This document shows, in pieces, positions 63,139-64,000 of a stretch of 64,000 bases of DNA. Source of the stretch: a bacterium (GTDB taxonomy: Bacteria > Planctomycetota > SZUA-567). Within the stretch, counting starts at the first letter, position 1. Every line of letters begins with the position of its first letter. The translations under genes were made by a program, and so were the position numbers. Under the pieces are notes generated by a model, which worked only from the letters and a program-made list of their open reading frames with translations, was not told the origin of the DNA and did not search any database. The stretch covers positions 186,001 to 250,000 of the forward strand of contig QKCJ01000060.1 of the NCBI GenBank assembly GCA_003245715.1, read 5' to 3'.

Positions 63139-64000
63139 TCAGTCATTGCCACCTTTTAGCTGTTTGTTGATTGCCTGGCGGGTGACATTGAGCAGGCGCG
63201 CGGCCAGTGTCTGATTGCCACCGGAGCGGCGCAGCGCTTCCTCGACCATAAGGCTGCGAACATCTTTGAGTGGCGGCAGGGTGGGCAGTGATTGAAGAAT
63301 CTGGCTTGAGAAAACCGTTCTTGCCTCTTCTGAATTACTGATAGCCAGCCTCTTCTGAATATCGTGGATTGAGAGGATATTGCCCCGGTTGTGGCTGAGG
63401 GCCTCGTTCATTAGTGCCTGCAGTTCGCGGATATTGCCGGGAAAGTGGTAATTGCCAAAGACGGCAGTGAAATTTGACGGAAGTTCCGGTTTGTCGACCT
63501 GGAGGTCTTTTGCGGCTATCGTCAGGAAATGGTCAGCCAAGAGCAGCAGATCCTCCTGCCTTTCACGCAGGGGCGGGAGGTGGACATGGTACTGGCGCAG
63601 ACGGTAATACAGGTCACGCCGGAATTCCCCACTCTCAACCATCTTCTCAAGGTCGCGCAAGGTGGCAAGGATAAAACGCGCGTTGGTGTGGCGGGGGTCA
63701 TCTGAGCCAAGGGGCATATATTCTTTTTCCTGCAGAAGGCGCAGCAGTTTTATCTGCGCCCCGGCAGAGAGGTCACCGATCTCGTCCAGAAATAAAGTCC
63801 CGTTTCCGGCTTTTTCAATCAGTCCGGGGCGGGAGGTGTCGGCACCGGTGAACGCGCCCCTGAGATGGCCAAAAAGAGTATCTGAGAAGGTGTTCTCGTC
63901 AAGACCGGCAACATTGACGGCTATAAACTCGCCGCTGCCGTGTAATTCGTGCAGTGCGCGGGCTGCCAGTTCCTTGCCGGTTCCGGTGTCGCCTGTGATA
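63139..64000 (-). CDS. sigma-54-dependent activator, C-terminal part (runs off the window)
   Basis: The reading frame is open from the right edge to 63139 (about 286 aa). It shows Walker A (GDTGTGKE), the sigma-54-contacting loop GAFTGA, Walker B (GTLFLDE), an arginine-finger region (DLYYRLRQYHVHLPPLRER) and a C-terminal Fis-type helix-turn-helix (RRSGGNQTLAARLLNVTRQA). These define an NtrC-class AAA+ activator. The sensory N-terminus is outside the window, so the signal is unknown. An in-frame ATG at 63717 lies inside the AAA domain and is not the start. Confidence 0.94.
   Translation of the reverse strand, partial: ITGDTGTGKELAARALHELHGSGEFIAVNVAGLDENTFSDTLFGHLRGAFTGADTSRPGLIEKAGNGTLFLDEIGDLSAGAQIKLLRLLQEKEYMPLGSDDPRHTNARFILATLRDLEKMVESGEFRRDLYYRLRQYHVHLPPLRERQEDLLLLADHFLTIAAKDLQVDKPELPSNFTAVFGNYHFPGNIRELQALMNEALSHNRGNILSIHDIQKRLAISNSEEARTVFSSQILQSLPTLPPLKDVRSLMVEEALRRSGGNQTLAARLLNVTRQAINKQLKGGND

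Overview
The window reads as a chromosomal segment of an anaerobic or fermentative Gram-negative bacterium of the PVC superphylum, most likely Lentisphaerota-like. This is inferred from content, not from a marker-gene tree. The pointers are a pseudopilin-type protein with the H-Xn-DG C-terminal motif common in Planctomycetes/Lentisphaerae, the carbamoyltransferase / DUF5989 / SxtJ-type trio, a one-piece pyruvate:ferredoxin oxidoreductase, an RnfG-like flavoprotein, a GH4 alpha-galactosidase with its AraC regulator, and a GH57 glucan enzyme paired with DUF4912. No rRNA, tRNA, CRISPR array, IS element or integrase was seen. Several promoters resemble sigma-70 sites with a 16-bp spacer.

Layout. 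1-4.6 kb: WspA-type chemoreceptor, inositol-monophosphatase-like enzyme, an RlmJ/TcmP-like methyltransferase and NAD kinase, in tight + strand order. 4.6-9.8 kb: pseudopilin-like protein (-), then a + strand surface-glycan cluster (membrane SGNH protein and three glycosyltransferases). 10-11.2 kb: an isolated phage-tail-like fusion protein. 11.2-15.9 kb: surE, GH4 alpha-galactosidase, AraC regulator, MFS carrier. 16-18.7 kb: carbamoyltransferase trio. 18.7-23 kb (-): LysM protein, SprT-like protease, GT87-like membrane glycosyltransferase, ribosomal proteins L13-S9. 23.3-28.6 kb (+): Na/Pi cotransporter with a lipoprotein/Ig-like N-terminus, recR, purD, threonylcarbamoyl-AMP synthase. 28.6-35.8 kb: an intergenic stretch with a predicted structured RNA, pyruvate:ferredoxin oxidoreductase, L,D-transpeptidase, an M48-like protein lacking its HExxH motif. 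36-43.3 kb: trmD, gap, gpmI, GntR-type regulator, DUF4912, GH57. 43.5-45.6 kb: fabI behind a striking 89-bp tandem repeat, then a sugar isomerase-like protein. 45.8-54.2 kb: a STAS/receiver-like/kinase fusion, a compact redox-cobalamin operon, CheY-like protein, hybrid histidine kinase. 54.3-58.2 kb (-): RnfG-like protein, hemC, a second FabI-like protein, ApgM-type phosphoglycerate mutase/proposed homoserine kinase. 58.6-64 kb: two equal-length degenerate HD-GYP paralogues, dprA, and the C-terminal part of a sigma-54 activator running off the window.

Together the genes cover central carbon flow (gap, gpmI, apgM, PFOR), alpha-glucan and alpha-galactoside use, envelope and surface glycan building, and a dense layer of signalling (chemoreceptor, hybrid kinase, CheY, STAS/HATPase fusion, HD-GYP pair). 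The strongest unexplained signals are the 89-bp tandem repeat in the fabI leader, in which each full copy carries a 12-bp hairpin, an 8-bp stem and a Shine-Dalgarno-led 24-codon reading frame, and the nested-helix RNA plus terminator upstream of the pyruvate:ferredoxin oxidoreductase gene.
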